From positions 2,914,001 through 2,978,000 of the forward strand of contig NZ_CP098455.1 of NCBI RefSeq assembly GCF_023702635.1: a stretch of DNA of 64,000 bases. The letters run 5' to 3'. Source of the DNA: Spongiibacter taiwanensis (GTDB lineage: Bacteria > Pseudomonadota > Gammaproteobacteria > Pseudomonadales > Spongiibacteraceae). The notes below the pieces were generated by a model. The model saw only the letters and a program-made list of their open reading frames with translations. It was not told the DNA's origin and ran no database searches. A program made the position numbers and the translations under genes. Shown in pieces: positions 6,739 through 15,795 of this stretch (within the stretch, counting starts at the first letter, position 1; every line of letters starts with the position of its first letter).

Positions 6739-8988
6739 TCAGGCAATGTTGAAATCGAGGTTCTTTAGGGGCAGTTCGGTAATGGCTTCCCCGGTGGCGG
6801 CGAAGATGGCATTACACAGGGCTGGGCCGACGCAGGGCACCCCCAATTCACCCACCCCGCCAGGGCGGCCGCCGCGGTTCACCAGCACGGTTTCAAAAGA
6901 GGGTGTCTGGTACATGCGCAGCACGGGGTAGTCATCAAAATTGTTTTGCTGCACGATGCCGTCTACCAGCTCAATTTCACCAAACAGCACGCTCGACAGG
7001 GCGAAGACCACGGCGGACTCCACCTGGGCAATCACCAGATCTGGATTGATCGCGGTACCGCAGTCCACCGCACTGACCACCTTGTGTATAAGCAGATTCC
7101 GCTGATCATCCACTGAGGCCTCTACCACCTGGGCGACGAAACTGCCCCAGTGGCCCATAACTGCGATTCCCTGAAAACGCCCAGGCGGCGGATTGCCCCA
7201 TTGCGCAGCCTGGGCGGCGGCGTCGAGTACCGCCCGGTGCCGGGGGCTGTCGTTCAGCATGTTGCGACGAAATTGATAAGGGTCGGCGCCGCTGCGCCGG
7301 GCGACGACATCGATCAGGGTCTCCTGGGCAAACACGTCGGTGTATTTGTTCACCGAGCGCATCCACAGTGCTGGCATGTTGGGTTTGACGGTGAGGTGGA
7401 AATCCATCAGTACGTTGTCAATGTCATAGGGCATGCCGGTTTCCAGGTCGGTCAGGTCCTGCAGTGGCGGCAGCTCAACGTCCTGAAGAAGGTCGAGTAC
7501 CTCCTCCACGTACAGCGAAGCGGTGACATCCTGGGTGACGGCCCGGTGGCTCCAGGAGATGACGTCGCCAGTCGCATCCACCCCCGCAGACACCCTCACC
7601 ATCGCAGCGGGGCGGTAGAAGCCGCCTTTCATATCATCCTCCCGACTCCAGATTAATTTCAGCGGTTGCTGGACGACCTTGGCCAGCACGGCGGCGTCTC
7701 TGACAAAATCGGCCAGGGGGTTGCCCCGGCGGCCAAAGCCACCGCCAGCGGGCATCACATGGAATTGAATTTGATCGGGGAGCAGGCCAAGAATGGCGGC
7801 GGCAAAGGTTTTGTCCAGGGTCGGAGATTGGGTGCCGGTCCAGATGTCGCAGCTGTCGCCGCGGTAATCGATCACCACGTTAAGCGGTTCCATGGCGGCG
7901 TGGGCCTGGTAGGGGAAGTAATAGTCCTGGCTGATGACCTCCCGCGCCAGCGCATTGGCCAACAGCACCGAGCCGTCATTGCGAATCGGGACACCGGGCA
8001 GATTGAGCTTCAAGCCATCCACATTGCGCTGGGCTTTCGAGTCGGTACGCCCCGCCAATACTTCGTTCCAGCTCACCTGTAGCGCCTGGCGACCTTTGGT
8101 GGCGGCCCAATAGTCTTCCGCCAACACAGCCACACCGCCGGGAACACTGATAACATCGACCACCCCGGGGACAGCCAGGGCCCCTTGACGGTCGACGCTC
8201 AGCGGCTGACCGCCAAACCGGGGTGGGCGTAGCATCACCGCAGTGAGCATATCGGGGATGTCGATATCCATTCCGTAAAGAAAGCTGCCGTTGGTTTTCG
8301 GTACCACATCAAGGCGCTGGCGCGAGCTGCCGATAATGCGGTACTGGCTGGGGTCCTTGAGGGTTGGCGTTGTCGGTACAGGCTCCGCCGCTGCGGCCGC
8401 CGCCAACTCACCGTAGCTCGCATGGCGGCCATTCGCATCGTCGATCACATAGCCAGATTCGGTACGCAGCGTGCTTGCGCTGACTTGCCAGCGCCGGGCG
8501 GCGGCATTCACCAGCATTTGTCTGACGGTAGCGCCTACTGCCCGCTGGCCATCAAAGTAGCCCCTGACGACGGAGCTGGCCACGGTGAACTGCAGTAGCC
8601 CGGCAAAGTAGGGATTATTAAAGTTGGCGGCAACCGGCGATAGCGCAGAGCTCACCCGGCTCCAGTCAGCGTCGAGTTCCTCGGCCACCAGCATTGGCAG
8701 CGCGGTGAGGGCGCCCTGGCCAATTTCAGCGGCACCGACCAGGACGGTTACCGAATTGTCGGTATCGATTCGCAGAAATTCGCCTATCTGATAGGTGTCT
8801 GTCGCCGTTGGGGGCGAAGTGGCTGGGGTATCATTATCACGGTTGGTATCGGTGTCTGAGCTCCCACTGCCGCCGCCACAGGCTACCAATAATCCGCCGC
8901 CGGCAAGGGCGGTCAGGCGTAGGAACTGACGCCGATTCAGTCCATTGGCATTCGAAGTGGCAATGCCGCGCTCAAGTATTTTTTTCAT
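6739..8988 (-). CDS. iorB: IorB-like molybdopterin-binding subunit, Tat-exported lipoprotein
   Basis: Large catalytic subunit of an isoquinoline 1-oxidoreductase-like molybdenum hydroxylase (749 aa). It would hydroxylate an aldehyde or N-heterocycle with water as oxygen source. The start is the ATG at 8988, with GGGAGG 5 bases upstream; the longer frame to 9030 lacks a site. The N-terminus has a twin-arginine signal (NRRQFLRL, residues 18-25) running into a lipobox LVAC with Cys37, then a Gly/Ser/Asp linker, so the enzyme is probably exported folded and lipid-anchored. Cofactor motifs include GGGFGRRG and the C-terminal GVGELGVP with the active-site Glu. It forms an operon with iorA upstream and a cytochrome downstream. 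The substrate is unknown. Confidence 0.85.
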   Translation of the reverse strand: MKKILERGIATSNANGLNRRQFLRLTALAGGGLLVACGGGSGSSDTDTNRDNDTPATSPPTATDTYQIGEFLRIDTDNSVTVLVGAAEIGQGALTALPMLVAEELDADWSRVSSALSPVAANFNNPYFAGLLQFTVASSVVRGYFDGQRAVGATVRQMLVNAAARRWQVSASTLRTESGYVIDDANGRHASYGELAAAAAAEPVPTTPTLKDPSQYRIIGSSRQRLDVVPKTNGSFLYGMDIDIPDMLTAVMLRPPRFGGQPLSVDRQGALAVPGVVDVISVPGGVAVLAEDYWAATKGRQALQVSWNEVLAGRTDSKAQRNVDGLKLNLPGVPIRNDGSVLLANALAREVISQDYYFPYQAHAAMEPLNVVIDYRGDSCDIWTGTQSPTLDKTFAAAILGLLPDQIQFHVMPAGGGFGRRGNPLADFVRDAAVLAKVVQQPLKLIWSREDDMKGGFYRPAAMVRVSAGVDATGDVISWSHRAVTQDVTASLYVEEVLDLLQDVELPPLQDLTDLETGMPYDIDNVLMDFHLTVKPNMPALWMRSVNKYTDVFAQETLIDVVARRSGADPYQFRRNMLNDSPRHRAVLDAAAQAAQWGNPPPGRFQGIAVMGHWGSFVAQVVEASVDDQRNLLIHKVVSAVDCGTAINPDLVIAQVESAVVFALSSVLFGEIELVDGIVQQNNFDDYPVLRMYQTPSFETVLVNRGGRPGGVGELGVPCVGPALCNAIFAATGEAITELPLKNLDFNIA

Positions 8989-9012
8989 GTTTCCCTCCCG
9001 CCGCTCGGAGCC

Positions 9013-9212
9013 TAATGGTCGATGCGGCAAATAAGGTTACGCTCAGTCACAGCACAAGGGGTTCTGGACTGCGGCCCTTCGGCAGCGTCTGTGCGGGCGT
9101 GACCCCGCGTGGTGTTCCTTGCTAAGGACCGGGCCATTAGCGGCGAAACCCGGCTTGGTTCGCACCCACACAGACGCTCTGAATGTGATCTTATTTGCCG
9201 CATGGACCACTA
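9013..9212. repeat. nested inverted-repeat element between iorA and iorB
   Basis: Outer arms 9013-9040 and 9185-9212 match in 24 of 28 positions, sharing the exact core GCGGCAAATAAG. Inner arms 9084-9102 and 9160-9178 also pair, sharing AGCGTCTGTG/CACAGACGCT. The whole 200 bases could fold into one long hairpin with an asymmetric insertion of about 40 bases in the left arm. The right outer arm includes the iorA stop codon. No protein is encoded. It looks like a MITE or palindromic genome repeat that inserted within the operon; copy number elsewhere is unknown. Confidence 0.6.
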
Positions 9213-9668
9213 GCGTTGGTCATCGGCAATTTGGTGAATCGCGCGGCGAATCCGGGCATAGGTACCGCAACGACAGAGATTGCCTGACATCGCTTCATCA
9301 ATGTCCCGATCGTTCGGCGAAGGAATTTCGGTTAGCAGGGCGGTGGCGGCCATAATTTGGCCGGATTGGCAGTACCCGCATTGGGGGATGTTCATCTCCT
9401 GCCAGGCTCGCTGCACCTGCTGGCCTATCGCGTCGGCGGCCATGGCTTCAATGGTCTCGATTCGCCGTTGACCTACCGCTGCAATCGGCAGGACGCAGGA
9501 TCGTGTCGGCTGGCCGTCCAGGTGAACAGTGCAGGCGCCGCACAGGGCCTGGCCACAGCCAAATTTTGTGCCGGTAAGTTTGAGGTCTTCCCGCAGGACC
9601 CATAACAGGGGCTTGTCTTCGGCCACATTGACAGTGTGGTCGACCCCGTTGACGTCGATGGTAAACAT
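9210..9668 (-). CDS. iorA: IorA-like [2Fe-2S] subunit of molybdenum hydroxylase
   Basis: Small electron-transfer subunit (152 aa) that carries two [2Fe-2S] clusters between the molybdopterin subunit and the external acceptor. The N-terminal plant-type ferredoxin domain has Cys38, Cys43, Cys46 and Cys58 ([10 protein letters not shown] pattern). The C-terminal helical domain has Cys97/Cys100 (CGYC) and Cys132/Cys134 (CRC). The length is typical of the family, and the start is an ATG with GAGAT upstream. It is the first gene of the iorA-iorB-cytochrome c set, but is separated from iorB by an unusual 221-base gap containing an inverted-repeat element. Confidence 0.9.
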   Translation of the reverse strand: MFTIDVNGVDHTVNVAEDKPLLWVLREDLKLTGTKFGCGQALCGACTVHLDGQPTRSCVLPIAAVGQRRIETIEAMAADAIGQQVQRAWQEMNIPQCGYCQSGQIMAATALLTEIPSPNDRDIDEAMSGNLCRCGTYARIRRAIHQIADDQR

Positions 9669-9865
9669 GGTGATCTCGCAATGTTGTTATTGATTTTGTC
9701 TGGCGCCCGGCAGAATGTGCTCGGTGTTTACATTGTGGCCGGAAACACCGCTAAGACGCAAGTTAGAGTTACGGGGTATTAACCGTTTCGGATGAGTCCG
9801 TTGGTGTGGGTAACGCGAGGCGCGAGTATTGGCTAGGTTTTTTGGGAATAAAGGATTGTTGGAGA
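9669..9865. other. intergenic region upstream of iorA
   Basis: About 200 bases between the end of srkA and the start of iorA, both leftward. It should hold the iorA promoter, but I see no convincing -35/-10 pair and no palindromic operator. No small ORF with a ribosome site was seen. Confidence 0.4.
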
Positions 9866-10861
9866 TTAAAAGGAGGCCAAGCGTAGCGGGGTCTCCTGCA
9901 GCGCCGCCTGCTGCTCGCGCAGCTGCAGAATATGCTCACCCCAGTAGCGCTCGGTGTTAAACCAGGGGAAGGCCTTGGGAAACGCCGGGTCATCCCAGCG
10001 CCGGGCCAGCCAGGCGGCGTGGTGCATAATGCGCAGGCTGCGCAGGGGTTCGATCAATGTCAGCTCCCGGGGGTGGAACTCGTAGAACTCTTCGTAGCCT
10101 TCTACCAGCTCCATTAAAGCGCGCTGCTGACTGTCGGAGTCACCCGAGAGAAACATCCACAAATCCTGGATGGCCGGGGCCATTCGACTGTCGTCAAAAT
10201 CCACCAGCCAGGTTTCCTCACCCCGCCAGAGAATGTTGCCAACGTGGCCATCGCCGTGACAGCGCAGCAGGGTCGGCGGCGCGTCTGCAAAACGCTGGTC
10301 GATCACCTTGAGCAAGTCCTCGCTCAGGCTGGCATAGGCATCGCGCAGGGAGTCTGGCAAAAAATTGTGTTCCAGTAGAAAGGCGCGGCTCTGATGACCA
10401 AAACTTTGGCTGCTTAGGGTCGGGCGGTGGGCGAAGGTTTCACTGCTACCTAAAAGGTGCAGCCGGCCGAACAGGCGGCCCAGCTGAAACAGGTTTTCCA
10501 TGTCGTCCAGGGCCGGGGCGTGGCCGCCGCGCCGGGGGTAAATGGCAAAGCGAAAGCCCTCAAAATGGAACAGCGTGTCGCCGTCGGGGTTTTGCCAGGG
10601 TGGAATCACTGAAATCTCGTGATCGAATAACTGCTGGGTAAAGCGGTGTTCTTCCAGAATCTGTTCATCGCTCCAGCGGCCCGGGCGATAAAATTTCACC
10701 ACCACGGGGTCGGCTTCTTCCAGGCCAAACTGGTACACCCGGTTCTCATAACTGTTGAGGGCAAATACCCTCAGGTCGCTAAGCAGCCCCTGACTCTCGA
10801 CAGCATCGACCACGCGATCGGGATTGAGGTTGGCAAAGTCCTCCCGTACTTGATCGTTCAC
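9866..10861 (-). CDS. srkA: stress response kinase A (YihE/SrkA-type Ser/Thr kinase)
   Basis: A cytosolic protein kinase of the aminoglycoside-phosphotransferase-like fold (331 aa), implicated in E. coli in survival of oxidative and envelope stress and in opposing MazEF killing. The N-lobe has the NSYENRVYQFG loop and the VVKFYRPGRW lysine. The C-lobe has the catalytic loop CHGDGHVGNILW and the metal-binding LVDFDDS motif. Length and motifs match SrkA closely. Its ATG overlaps the modC stop by 4 bases, so here it is translationally coupled to the molybdate transporter. In E. coli it sits with dsbA instead, making this linkage noteworthy. Confidence 0.9.
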   Translation of the reverse strand: MNDQVREDFANLNPDRVVDAVESQGLLSDLRVFALNSYENRVYQFGLEEADPVVVKFYRPGRWSDEQILEEHRFTQQLFDHEISVIPPWQNPDGDTLFHFEGFRFAIYPRRGGHAPALDDMENLFQLGRLFGRLHLLGSSETFAHRPTLSSQSFGHQSRAFLLEHNFLPDSLRDAYASLSEDLLKVIDQRFADAPPTLLRCHGDGHVGNILWRGEETWLVDFDDSRMAPAIQDLWMFLSGDSDSQQRALMELVEGYEEFYEFHPRELTLIEPLRSLRIMHHAAWLARRWDDPAFPKAFPWFNTERYWGEHILQLREQQAALQETPLRLASF

Positions 10862-11955
10862 GACGGCCTCCCGGGTTGATTTAGCAGCGCCACACTTTTG
10901 ATCTGGGCATACACACCCATGCCCTCAGTCAGGCGCAGTTGCACGCAGGACTTACGGGTAATTTTGGCAAGCAGATAGGGTGGCTGGCTACCCTCACCCA
11001 GACGCAATCGCAACAGCATTTGGGCTGGCCCGCTGGCGGCAATGGTATCGATCACGCAGGGCAGGCGATTGAGAATGGAACTGTTGCCGGCGGCGTTGAG
11101 GCTGATACTCACGTCTCTGGCCGGCACAAAAATACGCACATTGCTGCCCAGCTCGGCATGGATTTCAGCTAACTCCAGGTGGCGATGAAGGTCGAGCCGC
11201 AGGCGGCTCAGATTAAAGTGAGGGTCGTGGGATTCCACACTGGCTTGCAGCACTACCCCGGCGTCTTGCTGCTGGGCAAGGGGCAGGTCCAGACGCGAAC
11301 ACAGCTCGAGAATATTGCCCTGGGCCAGGACTTGCCCCTGCTCCAGCAATAGCACTTCGCTGGCCAGTCGGCTGACTTCGTGAAAACTGTGGCTGACGTA
11401 AATAATGGGAATATCCAGATGTCGGGGCAGGTCTTCGAGCAGGCTCAGCAGCTCATCGCGGGCGCTGTCGTGGAGACCAGCGAGGGGTTCGTCCATCAGC
11501 AGTAATTGGGGGTGGCGGAGCAGTGCCCGGGCAATGGCGACGCGTTTCTGTTGACCGCCGGAGAGGTGGCTGACAGGGTGTTTCACCAGGTCGCGGATCT
11601 GCAGCCAGTCGCAGACCTCCTCTTCGCTCGGGCCGGCCTTGTTGAAGGCGCGGCGGCGGGCGTAGCGAAGATTGCCCAGCACATTTAAATGGGGAAACAG
11701 GCGGGCATCCTGAAACACCAGCGCCACGCCACGCCGCTCCGGTGGCAGGAAGGATTTCGCGTTTTGCCAGTCCTGGCCGTTAAATTGAATCAGCCCGCCG
11801 CTGGGTCGCTCTAGCCCAGCGATGCAGCGCAGCAGGGTGGTTTTGCCACTACCGCTTGGGCCACAGATAGCGGTAATGCCTGAGCTGGGCAGGGCGGTAT
11901 CCAGGCGAAGGGCAAATTGGCTGCGCGCTAAGGCCAGCGACAACAACAGGCTCAC
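10858..11955 (-). CDS. modC: molybdate ABC transporter ATP-binding protein ModC
   Basis: ATPase that powers molybdate import (365 aa). The nucleotide-binding domain shows Walker A GPSGSGKTT (about residues 33-41), Q-loop VFQDARLF, signature LSGGQQKR, Walker B LLLMDEP and the switch His in YVSHS. A C-terminal Mop/TOBE-like domain (about 290-360, containing LAKITRKS) is characteristic of ModC and senses oxyanion. It overlaps modB and srkA by 4 bases on either side, so the three are translationally coupled. The nearby molybdenum hydroxylase is an obvious consumer of the imported metal. Confidence 0.93.
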   Translation of the reverse strand: MSLLLSLALARSQFALRLDTALPSSGITAICGPSGSGKTTLLRCIAGLERPSGGLIQFNGQDWQNAKSFLPPERRGVALVFQDARLFPHLNVLGNLRYARRRAFNKAGPSEEEVCDWLQIRDLVKHPVSHLSGGQQKRVAIARALLRHPQLLLMDEPLAGLHDSARDELLSLLEDLPRHLDIPIIYVSHSFHEVSRLASEVLLLEQGQVLAQGNILELCSRLDLPLAQQQDAGVVLQASVESHDPHFNLSRLRLDLHRHLELAEIHAELGSNVRIFVPARDVSISLNAAGNSSILNRLPCVIDTIAASGPAQMLLRLRLGEGSQPPYLLAKITRKSCVQLRLTEGMGVYAQIKSVALLNQPGRPS

Positions 11956-12656
11956 ACGGGGCCCCCGAGCACGGCGCGGCGGTTCTGGCGATACACCAGG
12001 GTCAGCACCAGCAGGGAGAACACAATCAAGCCCCCCGCCAACACATGGGCAGAGTCGTATTGCAGTGATTCCACCCGGTCGTAAAGGGCGATTGACAACA
12101 CCTGGGTTTCACCCGGGATATTGCCGCCGATCATGAGCACCACACCAAATTCGCCCACGGTGTGGGCAAAGCCGAGGGTGGCGGCCACCAGGAAGCTGCT
12201 GCGGGTCATCGGCAGCACCAGGGAGAAAAAACGGTTCAGCGGTCCCGCTCCCAATGTCGCGGCGCTTTCCAGCAGCGCGCCCGGCAATTGCTGGAAGGCG
12301 CTTTGCAAGGGCTGCACCACAAAGGGCAGCGAGTACAACACCGAAGCAATGACCAGACCACTGAAACTGAAGGACAGGCGACTGCCGGTCAGGCTAAGCC
12401 AGAATTCAGCCAGCGGTGAGGAGGGCGCAAAGGCGATCAATAAATAAAAGCCCAGCACCGTTGGCGGCAGTACTAATGGCAGGGCGACAATGGCCTGCAG
12501 TAGCGCCTTGCCCCGCCAGCGGGTATGGGCCAGCCACCAGGCCAGCGGCGTGCCGAGAAGCAGCAAGATCAGTGTGGTCAGTCCGGCGAGTTGCAGGGTG
12601 AGGGCGACTGCCTGCCAGTCCTGGGCGGTCAAAATGGCGACGCTCCCTGGGCACAA
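11952..12656 (-). CDS. modB: molybdate ABC transporter permease ModB
   Basis: Inner-membrane channel subunit of the molybdate importer, with about five transmembrane helices and the EAA-type loop around ESAATLGAGPLNRF. The first start in frame is the TTG at 12656. A second TTG at 12632, preceded by GGGAG about 10 bases upstream, would give MTAQDWQAV, which matches normal ModB N-termini better; the exact start is undecided (226-234 aa). No modA (periplasmic binding protein) precedes it: the next gene upstream is comF. Either modA is elsewhere or another binding protein is used. Confidence 0.88.
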   Translation of the reverse strand: MCPGSVAILTAQDWQAVALTLQLAGLTTLILLLLGTPLAWWLAHTRWRGKALLQAIVALPLVLPPTVLGFYLLIAFAPSSPLAEFWLSLTGSRLSFSFSGLVIASVLYSLPFVVQPLQSAFQQLPGALLESAATLGAGPLNRFFSLVLPMTRSSFLVAATLGFAHTVGEFGVVLMIGGNIPGETQVLSIALYDRVESLQYDSAHVLAGGLIVFSLLVLTLVYRQNRRAVLGGPV

Positions 12657-12752
12657 GGTCTCGGCCGAGAGGATCTGAATGGGCGCGGCGGCGCTGTGAT
12701 CATGGTGTTCCTGTCAGGTTAAGCGGCGGTAGGGCGGCGGCAATGCGACGGT

Positions 12753-13466
12753 TTATGGCGTTCTGGCAAGACACCAAATATCGACGCGACGTGCGCCACA
12801 GCGCGTCAGTATAGCGGCCAGGCTGTGGGCTGTCGCGCCTGTGGTGAGTACGTCATCAACCAGGGCCAGGTGTTTGCCGGCGATGGATTCGGGTTGCAAC
12901 ACGGCAAAGGCCTTGCGCAGGTTTTGCCGCCGCTGGTTGGCCGACAGCCCCTGCTGGGCGGACGTCCACTGGCGGCGCTTGGCGGCGCGCAGCATCGGAA
13001 TTTTCAGGGCCGCGGACCACTGCTCGGCCAATAGCTCAGCCTGGTTGTAGCCCCGTTGCCAGCGGCGGCGCCAGTGCAGCGGAACCGGCACCAGCAGCTC
13101 TGGCTCTGCCGCCTCGAGCCGGTCGCGGCAGGCCTCAAGCCATAATTCGCCGAGCAAAGCCCCGGCCGCGAGCTGGCCGTGGTGCTTGAACTGGTTAATC
13201 AGGCCGCCCACGGGAAAGTCGTAGCGCAGCGGGCAAAGACAGCGAGCAAAGGCCGGGGGCCGCTGCAGACATTTGCCACAGTGGATGGCGGTGCTGCCAG
13301 GGGGGAGGGGCAGGGCGCATTGCTGGCAATGGGCGCCCAGCCAGGGCAGCTCAACTTCGCAGGCATCGCAGATGGCCTTGTTGTTTTCGCTGGGCAGCTG
13401 GCAGAGCAGGCAAGCGTAGGGAAAGAGGGCATCGAAGGCCCGCCGCCAGCGGGATCTGTTAACCAT
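12753..13466 (-). CDS. comF: ComF family phosphoribosyltransferase-like protein
   Basis: A 237-aa member of the ComF/GntX family, associated with DNA uptake and use in competent bacteria. The N-terminal zinc-ribbon-like Cys pairs (CLLC, CDAC, CQQC, CGKC) span about residues 17-70. The C-terminal PRTase domain carries LALVDDVLTTGATA, the PRPP-binding motif. The ATG at 13466 overlaps one arm of a probable BirA operator, so the gene may share divergent control with the biotin operon. This comF-bio divergent arrangement recurs in many gammaproteobacteria. Confidence 0.88.
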   Translation of the reverse strand: MVNRSRWRRAFDALFPYACLLCQLPSENNKAICDACEVELPWLGAHCQQCALPLPPGSTAIHCGKCLQRPPAFARCLCPLRYDFPVGGLINQFKHHGQLAAGALLGELWLEACRDRLEAAEPELLVPVPLHWRRRWQRGYNQAELLAEQWSAALKIPMLRAAKRRQWTSAQQGLSANQRRQNLRKAFAVLQPESIAGKHLALVDDVLTTGATAHSLAAILTRCGARRVDIWCLARTP

Positions 13467-13509
13467 AAGCGTCCTTGCAGGTTGACAGTGATAGGGGGCG
13501 CGATATGAT
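13456..13509 (+). promoter_or_regulatory. bio operon promoter with BirA-type operator
   Basis: Half-sites CTGTTAACC (13456-13464) and GGTTGACAG (13480-13488) are separated by 15 bp and are complementary at 8 of 9 positions. They match the known BirA operator pattern TTGTAAACC-N14/16-GGTTTACAA. A sigma70 promoter, TTGACA (13482-13487) and TATGAT (13504-13509) with a 16-bp spacer, has its -35 in the right half-site. The left half-site overlaps the comF start codon. Biotin-bound BirA would thus repress bioB and perhaps comF. Confidence 0.8.
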
Positions 13510-13555
13510 AGCGCTTCCTCTGAACATAGCGTTGTTTGCGCCCCAAGGGAAAGTT

Positions 13556-14614
13556 ATGAGCCCGGAAAATATCACCACCCCCCGTCACGATTGGACCGCC
13601 AAGGAAGTGCAGGCCCTGTTTGAACAGCCCTTCAACGATTTGCTGTTCCAGGCGCAGACGGTGCACCGGGCCAACTTTGACCCCAATGAAGTTCAGGTGA
13701 GCACCCTGCTGTCCATCAAAACCGGCGCCTGCCCGGAAGATTGCAAATACTGCCCCCAGAGCAACCGCTACGACACCGGGCTGGAAAAAGAAAAATTAAT
13801 GGAAGTGGAAAAGGTGCTGGCCGAGGCGAAAGCTGCCAAAGCCCAGGGTTCCACTCGTTTCTGTATGGGCGCGGCGTGGCGCTCGCCCAAGAAAAAAGAC
13901 ATGCCCTACGTCACCGCCATGGTTAAAGGGGTCAAGGAAATGGGTCTGGAGACCTGTATGACCCTGGGGATGCTCAGTGATGAGCAAGCCAAAGCGCTGG
14001 CTGATGCGGGGTTGGACTACTACAACCACAACCTGGATACCTCGCCCGAGTTCTACGGCGAGATCATTACCACCCGTACGTATCAGGACCGTCTCACCAC
14101 CCTGAGCCACGTTCGTGATGCCGGTATCAAGGTGTGCAGTGGCGGGATTGTTGGCATGGGCGAAACCGTCAAGGATCGGGTCGGGCTGTTGCTGCAGCTG
14201 GCCAATCTGCCCGCCCACCCCGAGAGCGTGCCCATCAACATGCTGGTGAAGGTAGAGGGCACACCGCTGGATCAGGTTGACGATCTGGATAACTTCGACT
14301 TTATTCGCACCATCGCCGTGGCCCGGATTTTGATGCCCCAGTCCCATGTGCGGCTGTCCGCCGGGCGTGAATCGATGAACGAAGAAATGCATGCCCTGGC
14401 CTATTTTGCCGGTGCCAACTCGATTTTCTACGGCGAAAAATTGCTCACAACACCCAACCCGGAAGCTAACAAAGACATGCAGCTGTTTGGCCGCCTGGGA
14501 ATCAAGCCTGAGCAGCGCTGTGTTGAGCAGGATGACGAGGCCCAGGGCGAAGCGCTGATGGCTCAAGTGGACAAGGTCCGCAACGACGCATTCTTTTACG
14601 ACGCCACTGCATAA
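13556..14614 (+). CDS. bioB: biotin synthase
   Basis: Radical-SAM enzyme that inserts sulfur into dethiobiotin, the last step of biotin synthesis. The protein is 352 aa from the ATG at 13556 (AAGGGA site upstream); a longer in-frame reading to 13475 would overlap the promoter and is rejected. The radical-SAM cluster motif CPEDCKYC appears at about residues 62-69, and conserved blocks such as [13 protein letters not shown] and the C-terminal FYGEKLLTT segment identify BioB. It is the first gene of bioB-bioF-bioHC-bioD and lies directly behind the BirA-type operator. No bioA is present here, so that gene must be elsewhere or replaced. Confidence 0.97.
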   Translation: MSPENITTPRHDWTAKEVQALFEQPFNDLLFQAQTVHRANFDPNEVQVSTLLSIKTGACPEDCKYCPQSNRYDTGLEKEKLMEVEKVLAEAKAAKAQGSTRFCMGAAWRSPKKKDMPYVTAMVKGVKEMGLETCMTLGMLSDEQAKALADAGLDYYNHNLDTSPEFYGEIITTRTYQDRLTTLSHVRDAGIKVCSGGIVGMGETVKDRVGLLLQLANLPAHPESVPINMLVKVEGTPLDQVDDLDNFDFIRTIAVARILMPQSHVRLSAGRESMNEEMHALAYFAGANSIFYGEKLLTTPNPEANKDMQLFGRLGIKPEQRCVEQDDEAQGEALMAQVDKVRNDAFFYDATA

Positions 14615-14619
14615 TCGCC

Positions 14620-15795
14620 ATGTTCGAACGCGCCCTCCAGCGCCGTCTGGCAGAGCGCCGGGAGCAAAATCGTTACCGCCAGCGGCGGGTCGTGGAGTCG
14701 GCCCAGGGCGCCGAGCTGCAGGTTGACGGCCGTCAGCTGCTGCAATTTTGCAGTAACGATTATCTGGGCCTGGCGAATCACCCCAAATTGATTGAAGCCA
14801 TGCACCGTGCCAGCGCCGAGTTTGGTGTGGGCGGCGGCGCGTCCCATTTGGTTTGCGGTCACTCTTCGCTTCACCACCGCCTGGAAGAACGCTTGGCGGA
14901 GTTAACGGGGCGGGATCGCGCACTCCTGTTTTCTACCGGTTATATGGCTAACCTCGGCACGGTGGCAGCCCTCGTTGGCCGCAGCGATCAGGTGTTTGAA
15001 GACCGCCTTAACCATGCCTCGCTACTCGATGCCGGTCTGCTTTCCGGCAGTCGCTTCCAACGTTTTGCCCATAATGATGTCGCCGATTTGCAGCGACGGC
15101 TGCAGCGCGCCCCGGAGGAAGGGCTGAAGCTGATTGTGGTGGATGGCGTGTTCAGCATGGACGGCGATATGGCGCCCCTGCCTGAATTGGCCGGCCTTGC
15201 CCAGCGCCACAACGCCTGGCTGATGGTCGACGATGCCCACGGTTTTGGTGTGCTGGGGGCGTCCGGTGCGGGCAGCGCCGCCCACTTTGGCCTGGACCAG
15301 CAACAACTACCGGTATTGATGGGCACCCTTGGTAAGGCCATTGGCAGCTTCGGCGCCTTTGTTGCCGGCAGCGAAACGCTGATTGAAAGCCTGATTCAAT
15401 TTGCCAGACCCTACATCTACACCACCGCCATGCCGCCAGCGGTTGCTGCGGCAACCCTGGCCAGTCTGGACTTGCTGGAAACTGAAGCCTGGCGGCGTGA
15501 CCATCTGGCATCGCTGATCGCCTACTTTCGCCATGAGGCAGCCCTGCTGGGACTGCCGTTAATGGAATCTAACACCGCAATTCAGCCGCTAATGGTGGGT
15601 GATGATGGCCAGGCCCTGGCAATCAGTCGGGCCCTGGAAGCCGAGGGTATTCTGATTTCTGCCATACGCCCGCCCACCGTGCCGGTGGGTACCGCGCGCT
15701 TGCGGATCACCCTGTCGGCAGCCCACCGGGAGACCGATGTGGATCGTCTGCTGAGCAGCTTGGCCGCCATCTGGCGCGAGCGAGGCCAGCTGTGA
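14620..15795 (+). CDS. bioF: 8-amino-7-oxononanoate synthase
   Basis: PLP enzyme condensing pimeloyl-ACP (or -CoA) with L-alanine to give 8-amino-7-oxononanoate. The 391-aa length is standard. Signatures include [12 protein letters not shown] near the N-terminus, the [10 protein letters not shown] motif with the PLP-ring Asp and His, and the Schiff-base Lys in GTLGKAIGS (about residue 240). The start is an ATG 5 bases after the bioB stop. It overlaps the next gene by 4 bases (GTGA), giving tight translational coupling. Confidence 0.96.
   Translation: MFERALQRRLAERREQNRYRQRRVVESAQGAELQVDGRQLLQFCSNDYLGLANHPKLIEAMHRASAEFGVGGGASHLVCGHSSLHHRLEERLAELTGRDRALLFSTGYMANLGTVAALVGRSDQVFEDRLNHASLLDAGLLSGSRFQRFAHNDVADLQRRLQRAPEEGLKLIVVDGVFSMDGDMAPLPELAGLAQRHNAWLMVDDAHGFGVLGASGAGSAAHFGLDQQQLPVLMGTLGKAIGSFGAFVAGSETLIESLIQFARPYIYTTAMPPAVAAATLASLDLLETEAWRRDHLASLIAYFRHEAALLGLPLMESNTAIQPLMVGDDGQALAISRALEAEGILISAIRPPTVPVGTARLRITLSAAHRETDVDRLLSSLAAIWRERGQL

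Noticed and set aside
9012-9203. Short antisense/sense ORFs in the iorA-iorB gap
   Set aside because: They lie entirely within the inverted-repeat element and have no ribosome site; composition follows the repeat.
12657-12730. In-frame codons upstream of modB (HHDHSAAAPIQIL region) as a possible modA remnant or longer ModB start
   Set aside because: A TGA stop lies just upstream and no start codon or ribosome site is present; no similarity to ModA is visible.
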